NCBI GenBank assembly: GCA_030740335.1
Contig: JASLXL010000117.1
Location: 1-12,297, forward strand
Source: SAR202 cluster bacterium
GTDB taxonomy: Bacteria > Chloroflexota > Dehalococcoidia > SAR202 > CAJWER01
DNA: 12,297 bases
Reading direction: 5' to 3'
Shown here piece after piece: positions 1-8,472 of the stretch (positions are counted from its first letter, which is position 1; every line of letters starts with the position of its first letter). The notes below the pieces were generated by a model. That model worked only from the letters and a program-made list of their open reading frames with translations. It did no database searches and had not been told where the DNA came from. A program made the position numbers and the translations under genes.

Positions 1-1947
1 AGTGGCCTTGTCCAATATCTCGGGCACGTCCTCTTCCAATAGATGTTGCTTCTCCACGAGGCTGAGCGCGGCCTCGTGGACCAGGCGCAGGTACTCTTTC
101 TTAGACGCATACCTTTCCTCGATTGAAGGACGGGGGTCTCCCGAGGACTCGCGTTCCTTCTGAGTGGCGGCGAATGGGAGCGTCCAGCCCGACAGGCCAC
201 CAGACACGCCCATTATCAGGTCTGGATTGCCGTTTTCCGGATGGCGCAGGTTCCAACCAGTGTAGGTTGCCAGGGGCACCTGGAGGTCAGGGAGTCGGAT
301 CCCTGCGATTTCGTTATAGGCTGCGTCCACATCCGACACCAGCGCTGGGAACCCCTGTCCCAGATCCGGTGGCAGGGTGGTAGTGCGGCCCAGTTCCGAC
401 TCCGCCCCGTAGTCGAGTCGCATGGCGTGCGTTGGCCGTTCAATTGGTTGTACGCCTGGGAGCGCCGCAAACCTTGGTGCCAGATCGGAGGTTTCAAGGG
501 CGGAGCCTGCGTCCAGGCTTGGGTGTTCGCTGGGCGGGGACGATTCACCCGTCGAAACCCATCGGTGCAGGTTACTCAGGGCGGCTCGAAGCAGCGGATT
601 ATAATCGACTGCGTTGAAGGGCAACTGACCTCGAATGCCGTCGCCGGCGCGTCGCTCCAGCGGCGGGAACTCGCCCGAGCCGTGCTGGGTGCCCGCAAAG
701 TGGTACCGACGTACCGACTCGTGCTCCGGTGCATCGGACATGTTTTTCAGATTCGTGTGGATCAAGGCGGCATCGCCCCGCCAGTACTCCGACGAAGTGT
801 TTATGAACATTATCTTGGGGACGGAGCCGCGTTTTTCCATGTGAGCGAGCATCGAGGCCGTCTGGCCGGTCACTGGGTCCATCTGTGGTGTATCCGTGAA
901 CGGAAACAACTCGGGGCAGATGAAGCATATGTCCTTGGACGGTTGGCCGAACCGTAGGTTGAACTCCCCTCGCATAACCCCGGCCACGTGAGCGATGATG
1001 CCATCCAGCGCCGTCCGGCCGGCCTCGTCCTCGTTTAACCCCAGGTGGACATACTGTCGCAGGAACCGGCCGGACTGCGAGCGCCCGAATGCATAAGCAT
1101 GGTCGATAGTGCCCGCCATAGGGTTGTCGCCCAGGTCACTGTACTTTAGATAGGAGGCGATGTCTCGCACCGCCGCCATGCCCAGTCCCACGATCACGCT
1201 GCCCGCACTTCTGTAGACGAGTTGGTAGATTCGACCGGGCTGAAATCCGGATGACATATTCAAAAGCCACTCATCGGAGCCAGTTGCGCTGTCCCTTGTG
1301 AAGGACCAATTATCGCGATCGATAAGCGCTGGGGAGTCGTTGGGGTGGTCGCTGATATAGAGGGCCGCAGCCGGGTCTTCGGGGTCCACCGGCGCATGTG
1401 CACTGTGGTTGCTGTGGGAGAGACGCAGTGTGTCGGTAGAGACGTCGACCTGGTACCAGCCCAAGATGTTTCCTTCAAGCGACTGCCCGTCCGGGTCGAG
1501 GGCCTCCGGTGCACTCCGCATCCCGACAAGGCCCGGCGCGTCCGGGAGGTCAGGCTGCCAGCCACACCATGCCAGGGTGTATCCGTGGCGCATCAAAAAA
1601 CCATTCCCAGATTGCATCTGCTCAAGTGGCTGCAGGTTGGGATCGGTGCTGTTGAAGTTCTTTAGAATGGTCTTGTTGCCACGGTTCACCACATCGAGGA
1701 GCAGGGCCCCATTCCCTTTTTTCGGATCTGCCGGGCAGAGTAAGGTGAAGTCTGATGAGAATTGAACGTTGCCGTTTGGATCACGTGGGGCTAGACCGAC
1801 GTCTGTGATCGGCATGTTGACGTCGGACAGGGGATTGATGGAGAAGTGCGCCGTTCCCTCAAGCAATTCGTACGAGCCAACGTCGCCGAATGATACGCCG
1901 CCCTCGAAAGGGGTTCGACGCTTTATCTCCTGGCTTACTACTGCCAT
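1..1947 (-). CDS. Large alpha/beta hydrolase (Abhydrolase_10 type), C-terminus cut by window edge
   Basis: The reading frame is open for 649 codons from an ATG at 1947 to base 1 with no stop, so the C-terminus lies outside the window. The start is supported by GGGAGG (1953-1958) five bases upstream, and the frame upstream holds no other ATG before a stop. The protein resembles the alpha/beta hydrolase domain family Pfam calls Abhydrolase_10. Family-like segments are AFGRSQSGRF (residues 286-295, probable nucleophile Ser290), GLNEDEAGR (303-311), PFTDTPQMDPVTG (349-361), INTSSEYW (382-389) and HFAGTQHGSG (416-425, probable catalytic His422). It shows no obvious signal peptide. The C-terminal charged helix (about residues 598-649) looks near the end of the usual family length. 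The substrate is not predictable; family members are mostly uncharacterised esterase-like proteins. It lies downstream of the glutamine synthetase but is separated from it by a likely terminator, so it may be independently transcribed. Family recognition is by motif memory and the function is inferred. Confidence 0.84.
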   Translation of the reverse strand, partial: MAVVSQEIKRRTPFEGGVSFGDVGSYELLEGTAHFSINPLSDVNMPITDVGLAPRDPNGNVQFSSDFTLLCPADPKKGNGALLLDVVNRGNKTILKNFNSTDPNLQPLEQMQSGNGFLMRHGYTLAWCGWQPDLPDAPGLVGMRSAPEALDPDGQSLEGNILGWYQVDVSTDTLRLSHSNHSAHAPVDPEDPAAALYISDHPNDSPALIDRDNWSFTRDSATGSDEWLLNMSSGFQPGRIYQLVYRSAGSVIVGLGMAAVRDIASYLKYSDLGDNPMAGTIDHAYAFGRSQSGRFLRQYVHLGLNEDEAGRTALDGIIAHVAGVMRGEFNLRFGQPSKDICFICPELFPFTDTPQMDPVTGQTASMLAHMEKRGSVPKIMFINTSSEYWRGDAALIHTNLKNMSDAPEHESVRRYHFAGTQHGSGEFPPLERRAGDGIRGQLPFNAVDYNPLLRAALSNLHRWVSTGESSPPSEHPSLDAGSALETSDLAPRFAALPGVQPIERPTHAMRLDYGAESELGRTTTLPPDLGQGFPALVSDVDAAYNEIAGIRLPDLQVPLATYTGWNLRHPENGNPDLIMGVSGGLSGWTLPFAATQKERESSGDPRPSIEERYASKKEYLRLVHEAALSLVEKQHLLEEDVPEILDKAT

Positions 1948-2016
1948 GGGGGCCTCCCGCGTCTTGATCTCAGAGTTCGGGTGAAATGCTAGCGAGTCGC
2001 CAAGATGCCTAAAGAG

Positions 2017-2056
2017 CGCCCCGTTGCCAGGGGGTTAAGTTCTTGGCAACGGGGCG
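2017..2056 (-). terminator. Perfect 13-bp inverted repeat, likely terminator after glutamine synthetase
   Basis: The arms CGCCCCGTTGCCA (2017-2029) and TGGCAACGGGGCG (2044-2056) are exactly complementary, with a 14-nt loop. The hairpin begins 24 nt past the glutamine synthetase stop codon and ends about 70 nt before the hydrolase start. Read on the minus strand, the stem is followed by CTCTTTAGG, which is a poor U-tract. It may therefore be a weak intrinsic terminator, an attenuator between the two genes, or an mRNA 3'-end stabiliser. Confidence 0.65.
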
Positions 2057-2080
2057 AATCATTGTTGTCATGAAAGACTA

Positions 2081-3100
2081 CTAGGCAGATGCCGCTCCGC
2101 ACACAGTCTCCACGACCAGTCGCGTGACGGTGTAGGGGTCCATGTTCGCGTTGGGACGCCTGTCCTCGATGTAGCCCTTCTGGTCTCGTGCTACCTGCCA
2201 GGGAATTCTGACGGATGCCCCTCTGTCGGACACGCCGTAGCTGAACTCCTTATACGAGCGAGTCTCATGCAGGCCTGTCAGTCGTTCTTCGATGCGATCA
2301 CCGTAGTTGGCGATGTGGTAGTCTGGATTCGTGCCGAGGGCCTCTGCCGCAGCGACGCAAGCATCGTAGTTCTCTCTCATTTGCCTAGTCGAGAAGTTGG
2401 TGTGCGCGCCCGCGCCATTCCAGTCACCTCTGACCGGTTTCGGGTCAAGCGAAGCGCTAACGTCGAACTCTTCACCTATGCGATAGAGAAGCCATCTGGC
2501 TATCCAGAGTTGGTCGCTGACCTCTACGGGACCAACCGGACCGACCTGGAACTCCCATTGTGCGGGCATCACTTCTGCGTTGATGCCGGAGATATCTAGA
2601 CCTGCTTCGAGACAGTTGTCGAGATGTGACTCGATGACCGGGCGGCCGAACACCTCATCTGCACCGACGCCACAGTAGTACCCACCCTGAGGAGCAGGGA
2701 AGCCGTTTTCCGGCCAACCCAGCGGCCGGGCGTCCTGGAACAGCGTGTATTCTTGCTCGATGCCAAACCACATGTCGAAATCCGCGTACTTCTCTGCGGC
2801 GACCACACACGCGGCTCGGGTATTGGACCAATGCGGTTTCATGTCGGTGAGGAGTACCTCACACAGGACCAGTTTGTCGTTCCCACCGCGAATGGGGTCT
2901 GGACAAATGTAGACGGGTTTTAGCACGCAATCCGAGTTTTCGCCTGGCGCCTGCTCCGTGCTCGATCCGTCGAATCCCCAAATAGGTGGCTCTTCGCCGT
3001 CTCTAACGATCTTGGCTTTGCATCGCAACTTCGCGGTAGGCTTCTGACCATCGATCCAGATGTACTCTGCCTTGTAAAAACCCAACAGTCGGACCTCCAT
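2081..3100 (-). CDS. glnII: Type II (eukaryote-type) glutamine synthetase
   Basis: This gene makes glutamine from glutamate, ammonia and ATP in the cytosol. The 339-residue length fits the compact GSII class (bacterial GlnII, eukaryotic GS) rather than the roughly 450-residue GSI class. Diagnostic motifs are EYIWIDG (12-18), WGFDGSSTEQAPGE (41-54), GIEQEYTLF (113-121, metal ligands Glu115 and Glu117), MPAQWEFQVGP (178-188), NGAGAHTNFST (228-238), LTGLHET (274-280), SDRGASVRIP (291-300) and YIEDRRP (310-316). Active-site residues appear intact. The ATG at 3100 has only a poorly placed AGG upstream. A strong GGAGG at 3094-3098 lies inside that start and 8 nt before an in-frame TTG at 3085, so the true protein may begin five residues later. 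It follows soxG after a 262-nt spacer and may use its own promoter. A gamma-glutamyl-amine synthetase role is possible given the sarcosine-oxidase-like neighbours, but the sequence looks like ordinary GSII. Confidence 0.93.
   Translation of the reverse strand: MEVRLLGFYKAEYIWIDGQKPTAKLRCKAKIVRDGEEPPIWGFDGSSTEQAPGENSDCVLKPVYICPDPIRGGNDKLVLCEVLLTDMKPHWSNTRAACVVAAEKYADFDMWFGIEQEYTLFQDARPLGWPENGFPAPQGGYYCGVGADEVFGRPVIESHLDNCLEAGLDISGINAEVMPAQWEFQVGPVGPVEVSDQLWIARWLLYRIGEEFDVSASLDPKPVRGDWNGAGAHTNFSTRQMRENYDACVAAAEALGTNPDYHIANYGDRIEERLTGLHETRSYKEFSYGVSDRGASVRIPWQVARDQKGYIEDRRPNANMDPYTVTRLVVETVCGAASA
3094..3098 (-). promoter_or_regulatory. Shine-Dalgarno GGAGG that favours a downstream TTG start for glnII
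   Basis: Minus-strand GGAGG overlaps the last base of the ATG at 3098-3100 and is 8 nt upstream of an in-frame TTG (3083-3085). That spacing is ideal for the TTG and unusable for the ATG. Starting at the TTG gives an N-terminus of fMet-GFYKAEYIWIDG, close to the usual GSII beginning. Confidence 0.5.
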
Positions 3101-3362
3101 CCTTGATATTTGAGCCGATTCGGTAGCATCTTATACTAGCGTAACGCGGAGTGATCGTCTGGGCCCATAGTGTCACGTCACAGGCCCGACGGCGATGCCC
3201 GAATCCCCCCATTTTCCCATACCTGGGATGAGAGTAGTCGGTAGGTGTTACATGGGTATTGCGAAGATGTTAAATAGATGTTTCAAACTGGTCAGTGGGG
3301 CCGCGAACCGATGGAAGGATCTGGAAGTAGGTGAGTCCTAGGCGACAGGAGGCGACGCGGGA
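3101..3362. other. Intergenic spacer between soxG and glutamine synthetase
   Basis: No convincing gene is seen on either strand. The middle (about 3245-3290) is AT-richer than its surroundings and contains a direct repeat AGATGTT at 3265-3271 and 3276-3282 (11-bp period). A minus-strand TATAAG lies about 25 nt before the glnII ATG but has no good -35 partner. A weak 5-bp hairpin (TCCCA, TACC, TGGGA) is present near 3220. No clear terminator follows soxG. The spacer could carry the glnII promoter and its control sites, but nothing here is decisive. Confidence 0.5.
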
Positions 3363-3956
3363 TTAGCCCTGACGGGCGAGACCGTACTCGAGAGCGGCGT
3401 CCTGGAGCCAGGAATGGAGATAGTCAGCAAAGCTGCGCCGTACGAGAAGGTCTAAGGTGGGCGCGTCGTCTACGTACACTATGGTTGCCATCGCCTTTGC
3501 AACCAGGGTTTGGGCGCACCGCCCAGGGCCGAAAACCGTGGGATGAAGATCCAGCGTGCACCCCTTGGCCAGGAGATCACGGGCGCTTGGTCCGCTGATG
3601 CGAATTATTGTTTGTCCGCCGGTCTGGTCTGTGATTGAGGAGTGCATGTTGTCCAGGGCGCCCTCCATCGATGCAATGATGGCGCTCTCACCGTCCGGTG
3701 GGGTGATGATCAGCCATTCGTCCGGGCCCAGCCATAGTGCTGCGAGGCCAGCGCCATGGGAGACCATATTGGATAGTAGGGGTAGGCTAATGCCTAGGGC
3801 CCCTTCCACTGCCTTTAGGAATGCGTCGTCGCCGGCACTTCCGCGCAGGTTGACGTGGCCTAGGAATGGGCGCTCACTGATCTGGATATCCGACTGCGCG
3901 TTCGCCTCGGCTGCGAATCCGAGCAGGGGAGACTCTCGGCGTACTTTGCTAGACAT
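3363..3956 (-). CDS. soxG: Sarcosine oxidase gamma subunit
   Basis: This is the gamma subunit of heterotetrameric sarcosine oxidase, a structural subunit distantly related to the folate-binding aminomethyltransferase fold. The chosen ATG at 3956 gives 197 residues beginning MSSKVRRESPLLG, the usual SoxG opening. GGGGAG (3964-3969) sits 7 nt upstream. A longer in-frame ATG at 4022 would add 22 basic residues overlapping soxA and lacks support. Family segments are LWLGPDEWLI (74-83), SGPSARDLLAKGCTLDLHP (121-139), FGPGRCAQT (142-150) and RRSFADYL (173-180). The first 8 bases overlap the 3' end of soxA, which implies coupled translation. If the complex is an N-methylglutamate dehydrogenase, this would be MgdD. 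Confidence 0.92.
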   Translation of the reverse strand: MSSKVRRESPLLGFAAEANAQSDIQISERPFLGHVNLRGSAGDDAFLKAVEGALGISLPLLSNMVSHGAGLAALWLGPDEWLIITPPDGESAIIASMEGALDNMHSSITDQTGGQTIIRISGPSARDLLAKGCTLDLHPTVFGPGRCAQTLVAKAMATIVYVDDAPTLDLLVRRSFADYLHSWLQDAALEYGLARQG

Positions 3957-6900
3957 TCTGGCGCTCCCCTTTGGGGTCGTAGAAGACCGTGTCCGTGATA
4001 TGGGCCTTGATCTTGCGGCCATCAGCTAGTAGGACGTAGACGGCATCACCGGTGCGACGGTGTCCGTCCTTTAGTATGGCAAGGGCTATAGATCGCCCTA
4101 GTTTGCCACTACGATAACTGGACGTGACGTGTCCCAACATGGGCATCGGAACCCCGGTGGCGTCTTCTTCCACGATCTGTCCGCCTTCGGGGAGCACAGT
4201 AGCAGGATCCTCGGTGAGAAGGCCGATAAGCTGCTTTCTGTCCGTGCGGGCGGTGTCCTCTCGCGACAAGGACCGTTTGCCCAGGAAGTCTTTGCGCCCT
4301 GAGACCATCCCTCCGACTCCCAGGTCGGCAGGGGTCATAGAGCCGTCACTATCCTGCCCGACGATGACATAGCCCTTTTCGGCCCGCAGCAAGTGCATGG
4401 CTTCGGTCCCGTACGGAGCAATACCCAGATCCTGTCCGGCATCCATTGCCGCTTCCCACACTGCCCGGCCATAGTTGGCGTTCACATTGATTTCGTAGGA
4501 TAGCTCGCCTCCGAAGCTGACCCGGAATATCCTCGCAGGGACTCCCGAGACCGTGCCCGTCCTGACTGAGAGAAATGGGAATGCATCGTTGGATAGGTCC
4601 ACATCGCTGCACAACCTGGCTAACACACTTCGACTACGGGGGCCGTTGAGGGATACAGTCGCCCAATGATCGGTCACCGACGTAAGGTACACGTCGAGGT
4701 CCGGCCACTCGGTCTGAAGCCAGCGCTCCATCCAGGCCATCACGTGAGCGGCTCCCGATGTGGTCGTGTGCATCAGATAGTGGTTTTGGCCCAGCCTTGC
4801 GGTGACTCCGTCGTCCATGACCATCCCGTTTTCGTCCAGCATGAAGCCGTATCGGCAGCGGCCAATGGCGAGCTTGGCGAATCCGTTGATGTACATGCGA
4901 TTCAGTAACTTGCCCGTGTCCGGACCCTTGATGTCTATCTTGCCGAGGGTCGAGGCGTCTACGATGCCGACAGCGTTTCGTACCACACGGCACTCGCGTT
5001 CCACGGCCTCGTGCATCGACTCTCCCGGGCGCGGGTAGTACCAGGGTCGTTTCCACTGGCCTACGTTCTCGAACAACGCCCCCGCCTCCTCATGCCACTC
5101 ATGCAGGGCCGTCTTCCGGACCGGGTCGAACATGTCGCCCAGGTCTCGCCCTGCGATCGCTCCGTAGGTTACGGGAGTGTAGGGTGGACGAAAGGTTGTC
5201 GTGCCCACGGACGTGAGGTCGGTGCCAGTCGTGTGGGCCAGTATGCCAATAACGTTGACGTTCCCAAGCTTCCCCTGGTCCGTGCCCATGCCGGCCGTTG
5301 TGTAGCGTTTGAGGTGCTCTACGGACTCGTATCCCTCACGTGCCGCTATGAGGATGTCGTCTGTCGTGACGTCAGTCTGGAGGTCCACAAACCGCTTGTG
5401 GCTTCCCCCGCCGTGGGACGGCGTTGGGATCTCCCACATAGCGTGGAGGGGCTCTTCGACTACATCTCCTGTTGAGGGAATCGTCGATGCGGGCTTCCCG
5501 TCTCCGAACCCAGCTGCGAGCGCGGCCTCTGCGCCGGCCGTGAACCCCTCCGCGAGGCACTCACGCAGAGAGAATGCCCCGGTGCATGAGCCCGCGGACC
5601 GCTCCATCTGCACGGGAGGTCCCGGCAAAAAGCAGGCCTTGGACTCGTCGAATCGAGGTCGTCCGCCGGACTGGGAGTGGAGGTGCACGACCGGACTCCA
5701 ACCCCCTGATACGGCTAGTTGGTTGCATTTGATCTTTCGCAAACTGCCGTTTGCCACCCCGTCGCTGTTGAGTTGCATGATGTCCACGCCCCGGACGTGC
5801 CTGCTTCCGTGCACGTCGACGACCGCATGGCCCACCAGTACCTCAATGCCAATCTGCATTACACGTTGCGGCAACTCGCCTTTGGGCTCTGCGCGCACGT
5901 CGACCACGGCGGCCACGTCGCAGCCGACATCGGCCAGGTCAAGTGCGGTCTGGTAGCCCGAATCGTTGTTGGTAAAAACGACTGAGCGCTTGCCCGGTTT
6001 GACGGCGTACCGGTTCAGATATGCGGACACCGCCGAGGCCAGCATGACCCCAGGACGATCATTGTTGCCGAACACAAGGGGCCTCTCGATCGCGCCGGTT
6101 GCGAGGACGACCTGTTTGGCGCGGACCCGCCATAGGCGTTGGCTGGGCGAGATGGAGCCGGCCGAATCGGAGTGGTCGGCCACCCGCTCGAGTATGGTCA
6201 GGAAATTGTGATCGAAGTAGCCGGCGACGGTGCTGCGCGTCAGAAGCCGCACCTCTTCCATCCCCGCAAGCTCCTGCAACGCCGATGTCACCCACTTGAT
6301 AGCGGGAGCGTCGTCGATCGTGTCGGTGGTGCCGAGAAGGCTTCCTCCGAACTCGTTCTGTTCATCTGCCAGGATGACGCGGGCCCCACTCCGGCCCGCT
6401 TCCAGGGCTGCGGCGAGCCCTGCCGGGCCGCCACCGACTACCAGTACGTCGCAATGGGCGTTGTGTTTATCGTAGCGGTCCGGGTCGGGCTCCTCCGGCG
6501 ATACGCCGTACCCTCCGGCCTTGCGAAGTTGGTGTTCGTACAGGGGCCACAGCTTCCGGGGCCACATGAATGTCTTGTAGTAGAAGCCCGGAGGTAGGAA
6601 TCGTGAGATCAGGCCCGTCGCTGCCCGAACGTCGAAATTGACGCTGGGCCAGCAGTTCACGCTAGACGCCACCAGCCCATCACGCAACGCAATCTGGGTG
6701 ACCTGTACATTCGGCACCGAGTAAGGGCCTTTGCCTAGTTGTACCAGGGCATTGGGCTCTTCCGAGCCGCTGGCCACAATCCCTCGCGGACGGTGGTACT
6801 TGAAGCTGCGAGCTACCAGATGCACGCCGTTTGCGAGGAGCGCCGACGCGAGAGTGTCGCCTCGATAGCCCTGGTAAGTCTCGTTGTTGAACGTGAACTT

Positions 6901-6957
6901 GATGGGCGCGCCGCGGTCGATGCGACCGCCCTCTGGAAGGCGATGAGACTGGCTCAC
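3949..6957 (-). CDS. soxA: Sarcosine oxidase alpha subunit
   Basis: This 1002-residue subunit of heterotetrameric sarcosine oxidase carries NAD and the tetrahydrofolate site that collects the methylene group as 5,10-methylene-THF. The N-terminal ferredoxin-like domain (about 18-100) includes SFKYHRPRG (51-59) and GSEEPNAL (64-71). The dinucleotide-binding domain contains VLVVGGGPAGLAAAL (171-185), LATGAIERPLVF (285-296) and a second nucleotide fold near 320-345. A GcvT-like aminomethyltransferase half runs from about 610 to the end, with FRVSFGGELSYEI (811-823) and a C-terminal barrel (about 905-990). The start is GTG, 9 nt after GGAGG (6967-6971), and overlaps the soxD stop as GTGA. The 3' end overlaps soxG by 8 nt. 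Length and domain order are normal for SoxA. MgdC of N-methylglutamate dehydrogenase has the same architecture, so the substrate is not settled by sequence. It is unrelated to the sulfur-oxidation SoxA. Confidence 0.95.
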   Translation of the reverse strand: MSQSHRLPEGGRIDRGAPIKFTFNNETYQGYRGDTLASALLANGVHLVARSFKYHRPRGIVASGSEEPNALVQLGKGPYSVPNVQVTQIALRDGLVASSVNCWPSVNFDVRAATGLISRFLPPGFYYKTFMWPRKLWPLYEHQLRKAGGYGVSPEEPDPDRYDKHNAHCDVLVVGGGPAGLAAALEAGRSGARVILADEQNEFGGSLLGTTDTIDDAPAIKWVTSALQELAGMEEVRLLTRSTVAGYFDHNFLTILERVADHSDSAGSISPSQRLWRVRAKQVVLATGAIERPLVFGNNDRPGVMLASAVSAYLNRYAVKPGKRSVVFTNNDSGYQTALDLADVGCDVAAVVDVRAEPKGELPQRVMQIGIEVLVGHAVVDVHGSRHVRGVDIMQLNSDGVANGSLRKIKCNQLAVSGGWSPVVHLHSQSGGRPRFDESKACFLPGPPVQMERSAGSCTGAFSLRECLAEGFTAGAEAALAAGFGDGKPASTIPSTGDVVEEPLHAMWEIPTPSHGGGSHKRFVDLQTDVTTDDILIAAREGYESVEHLKRYTTAGMGTDQGKLGNVNVIGILAHTTGTDLTSVGTTTFRPPYTPVTYGAIAGRDLGDMFDPVRKTALHEWHEEAGALFENVGQWKRPWYYPRPGESMHEAVERECRVVRNAVGIVDASTLGKIDIKGPDTGKLLNRMYINGFAKLAIGRCRYGFMLDENGMVMDDGVTARLGQNHYLMHTTTSGAAHVMAWMERWLQTEWPDLDVYLTSVTDHWATVSLNGPRSRSVLARLCSDVDLSNDAFPFLSVRTGTVSGVPARIFRVSFGGELSYEINVNANYGRAVWEAAMDAGQDLGIAPYGTEAMHLLRAEKGYVIVGQDSDGSMTPADLGVGGMVSGRKDFLGKRSLSREDTARTDRKQLIGLLTEDPATVLPEGGQIVEEDATGVPMPMLGHVTSSYRSGKLGRSIALAILKDGHRRTGDAVYVLLADGRKIKAHITDTVFYDPKGERQNV

Positions 6958-7238
6958 TGCTCACCACCTCCTGGCGGGCTTTCACCGATCTTGTACACGG
7001 CATCGAATTTGTATGTGACGGTGTCGCGCTGGGCGTTGAACCAGCGCCTGCACCCGGACGTGTGGCACCATTGTTCTCGGTGGCTGCCCTGTGGATTTTT
7101 GCTCATGAACAGGTAGTCGGCCCACTCTGCGTCCGAGATTTTCTCGGGATTCGGTGGACGGATGACATGTGCTTCGCCTCCATAGGCGAATTCGGATTCG
7201 TCCCGAGGGCCGCACCAGGGGCACGGTATTAGTAGCAT
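6954..7238 (-). CDS. soxD: Sarcosine oxidase delta subunit (zinc-binding)
   Basis: This is the small structural subunit of heterotetrameric sarcosine oxidase, 94 residues, as expected for the family. It opens with MLLIPCPWCGPRDESEF. The zinc site is complete: Cys6 and Cys9 in CPWCG, then His59 and Cys63 in CHTSGC, at the same positions described for characterised SoxD. GAGG lies 6 nt before the ATG. It starts 22 nt after the soxB stop, and its TGA overlaps the soxA GTG start. The equivalent subunit in N-methylglutamate dehydrogenase is MgdB. Confidence 0.94.
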   Translation of the reverse strand: MLLIPCPWCGPRDESEFAYGGEAHVIRPPNPEKISDAEWADYLFMSKNPQGSHREQWCHTSGCRRWFNAQRDTVTYKFDAVYKIGESPPGGGEQ

Positions 7239-7260
7239 CTCTGTCCTCTATCGATCCTTC

Positions 7261-8472
7261 TCAATGGGCTACACCTGCCGCGCCGTGTTCGTCGATGAGA
7301 TGGCCCGTTATGAAGCGATCGATGGAGAAGGGTGCATTGAGGGCATGGGGCCGGTCGTTGGCTATGGTGTATGCGTAGACCCAGCCGGAACCCGGCGTGG
7401 CCTTGTAGCCTCCAGTCCCCCATCCACAGTTGAAATACAGCCCGTCGACCGGCGTCTTACCGATGATGGGACAGGCGTCGGGGCATGTGTCGACGGTGCC
7501 GCCCCATTGGCGCATGAGCCGGAGACGGCTAAATATGGGGAACATCTCAACGATTGACGAGATCGCATGCTCCAACACGGAGAAGCTGCCGCGCTGTCCG
7601 TAGCCGTTATATGCGTCTATGCCTGCGCCCGACAGGATCTCTCCGCGATCGGTCTGGTTGATGTACATGTGAACGGCGTTGGACATGACTACAGAATTCA
7701 GAACCGGTTTGATGGGTTCGGATACCCATGCCTGCAAGGGGTGGCTCTCGATGGGCAGCCGGAAGCCGGCCATACCGGCCAGCACCCCCGAGTTACCGGC
7801 GACGGCCACGGCGACCTTGGCCGCCTTTATATACCCCTTGGTAGTGTCGACGCCGGTAACCCTGCCGTTTTCGCGGCGTATGGCCGTGACCTCGCAGTTC
7901 TGGACGATGTCGACGTCCAGGGAGTCGACCGCTCGGGCGAAGCCCCACGTCACCGCGTCGTGACGGGCGGTGCCGCCTCGCCGTTGGTACGATGCCCCCA
8001 GCACTGGATAACGGGCCGTCGGAGAGGTGTTGAGAATGGGCACCAGCTCCGCGACTTCGGCCGTCGTGATCAGCTCGCTGTCTATGCCGTTCAGTCTGTT
8101 GGCGTTCACACGGCGGGAGATGTCCCTCATCTCCTGGAGGCTGTGGCCCAGGGCGATCACGCCACGCTTGCTGTACATCAGGTTGAAGTTCAGCTCCTGG
8201 CTCAGGTTCTGCCAGAGCTTCAGAGAAAACTCGTAGAGGGCCGCCGACTCGTCCCATAGGTAGTTGGAGCGAACGACCTCTGTGTTGCGTCCGGTATTGC
8301 CCGCGCCGACGTGGTCCTTTTCGAGGACGGCGACGTTGGTGATTCCGTGTTCCTTGGCCAGATAGTAGGCCGTGGCCAGGCCGTGGCCGCCCCCACCTAC
8401 TATGATCACGTCATATTCAGGTTTGGGTTCTGGGCTCCGCCACGCCCTGGGCCACTTCTTGTGGTGGCTCAT
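7261..8472 (-). CDS. soxB: Sarcosine oxidase beta subunit (FAD/FMN)
   Basis: This is the catalytic flavin subunit. It oxidises the N-methyl amino acid at a non-covalent FAD and passes electrons to covalent FMN and then oxygen. From the ATG at 8472 there are 403 residues. [23 protein letters not shown] (about 21-43) is the FAD-binding Rossmann signature. [22 protein letters not shown] (59-80) is a SoxB block. His171 in TARHDAVTW corresponds to the covalent FMN attachment histidine. [12 protein letters not shown] (350-361, Lys357) and [14 protein letters not shown] at the very end are conserved. The annotated ATG lacks a good Shine-Dalgarno, while the upstream frame to 8508 encodes [11 protein letters not shown], typical of the SoxB N-terminus, so the protein probably begins at a CTG there. 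It is the first gene of the soxBDAG operon, behind a strong promoter candidate. It could equally be MgdA. Confidence 0.94.
   Translation of the reverse strand: MSHHKKWPRAWRSPEPKPEYDVIIVGGGGHGLATAYYLAKEHGITNVAVLEKDHVGAGNTGRNTEVVRSNYLWDESAALYEFSLKLWQNLSQELNFNLMYSKRGVIALGHSLQEMRDISRRVNANRLNGIDSELITTAEVAELVPILNTSPTARYPVLGASYQRRGGTARHDAVTWGFARAVDSLDVDIVQNCEVTAIRRENGRVTGVDTTKGYIKAAKVAVAVAGNSGVLAGMAGFRLPIESHPLQAWVSEPIKPVLNSVVMSNAVHMYINQTDRGEILSGAGIDAYNGYGQRGSFSVLEHAISSIVEMFPIFSRLRLMRQWGGTVDTCPDACPIIGKTPVDGLYFNCGWGTGGYKATPGSGWVYAYTIANDRPHALNAPFSIDRFITGHLIDEHGAAGVAH

Noticed and set aside
241..957. 238-residue open frame on the plus strand
   Set aside because: It lies wholly antisense to the alpha/beta hydrolase, whose motifs are clear. 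The composition has no recognisable domain and it is a codon-phase shadow typical of GC-rich DNA.
3125..3145. Minus-strand TATAAG as a glnII -10 box
   Set aside because: No acceptable -35 hexamer is found at 16-18 nt, so it is not called as a promoter.
3340..3356. Direct repeat AGGCGAC x2 just after the soxG stop
   Set aside because: It is short and GC-rich with no palindrome and no promoter nearby; chance occurrence is likely.
3957..4022. Longer soxG start at an ATG in soxA
   Set aside because: The added 22 residues are basic low-complexity sequence read out of frame from soxA. The ATG at 3956 has a good GGGGAG and gives the family N-terminus.
5309..5956. 215-residue open frame on the plus strand
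   Set aside because: It is antisense to well-conserved soxA and has no family resemblance or ribosome binding site.
3949..6957. Sulfur-oxidation SoxA (cytochrome)
   Set aside because: It shares the gene name only. The protein has no haem-binding CXXCH and has the 1002-residue flavoprotein/aminomethyltransferase layout of sarcosine oxidase alpha.
7567..8259. 230-residue open frame on the plus strand
   Set aside because: It is antisense to soxB, which has strong flavin-binding motifs; it is a mirror frame only.
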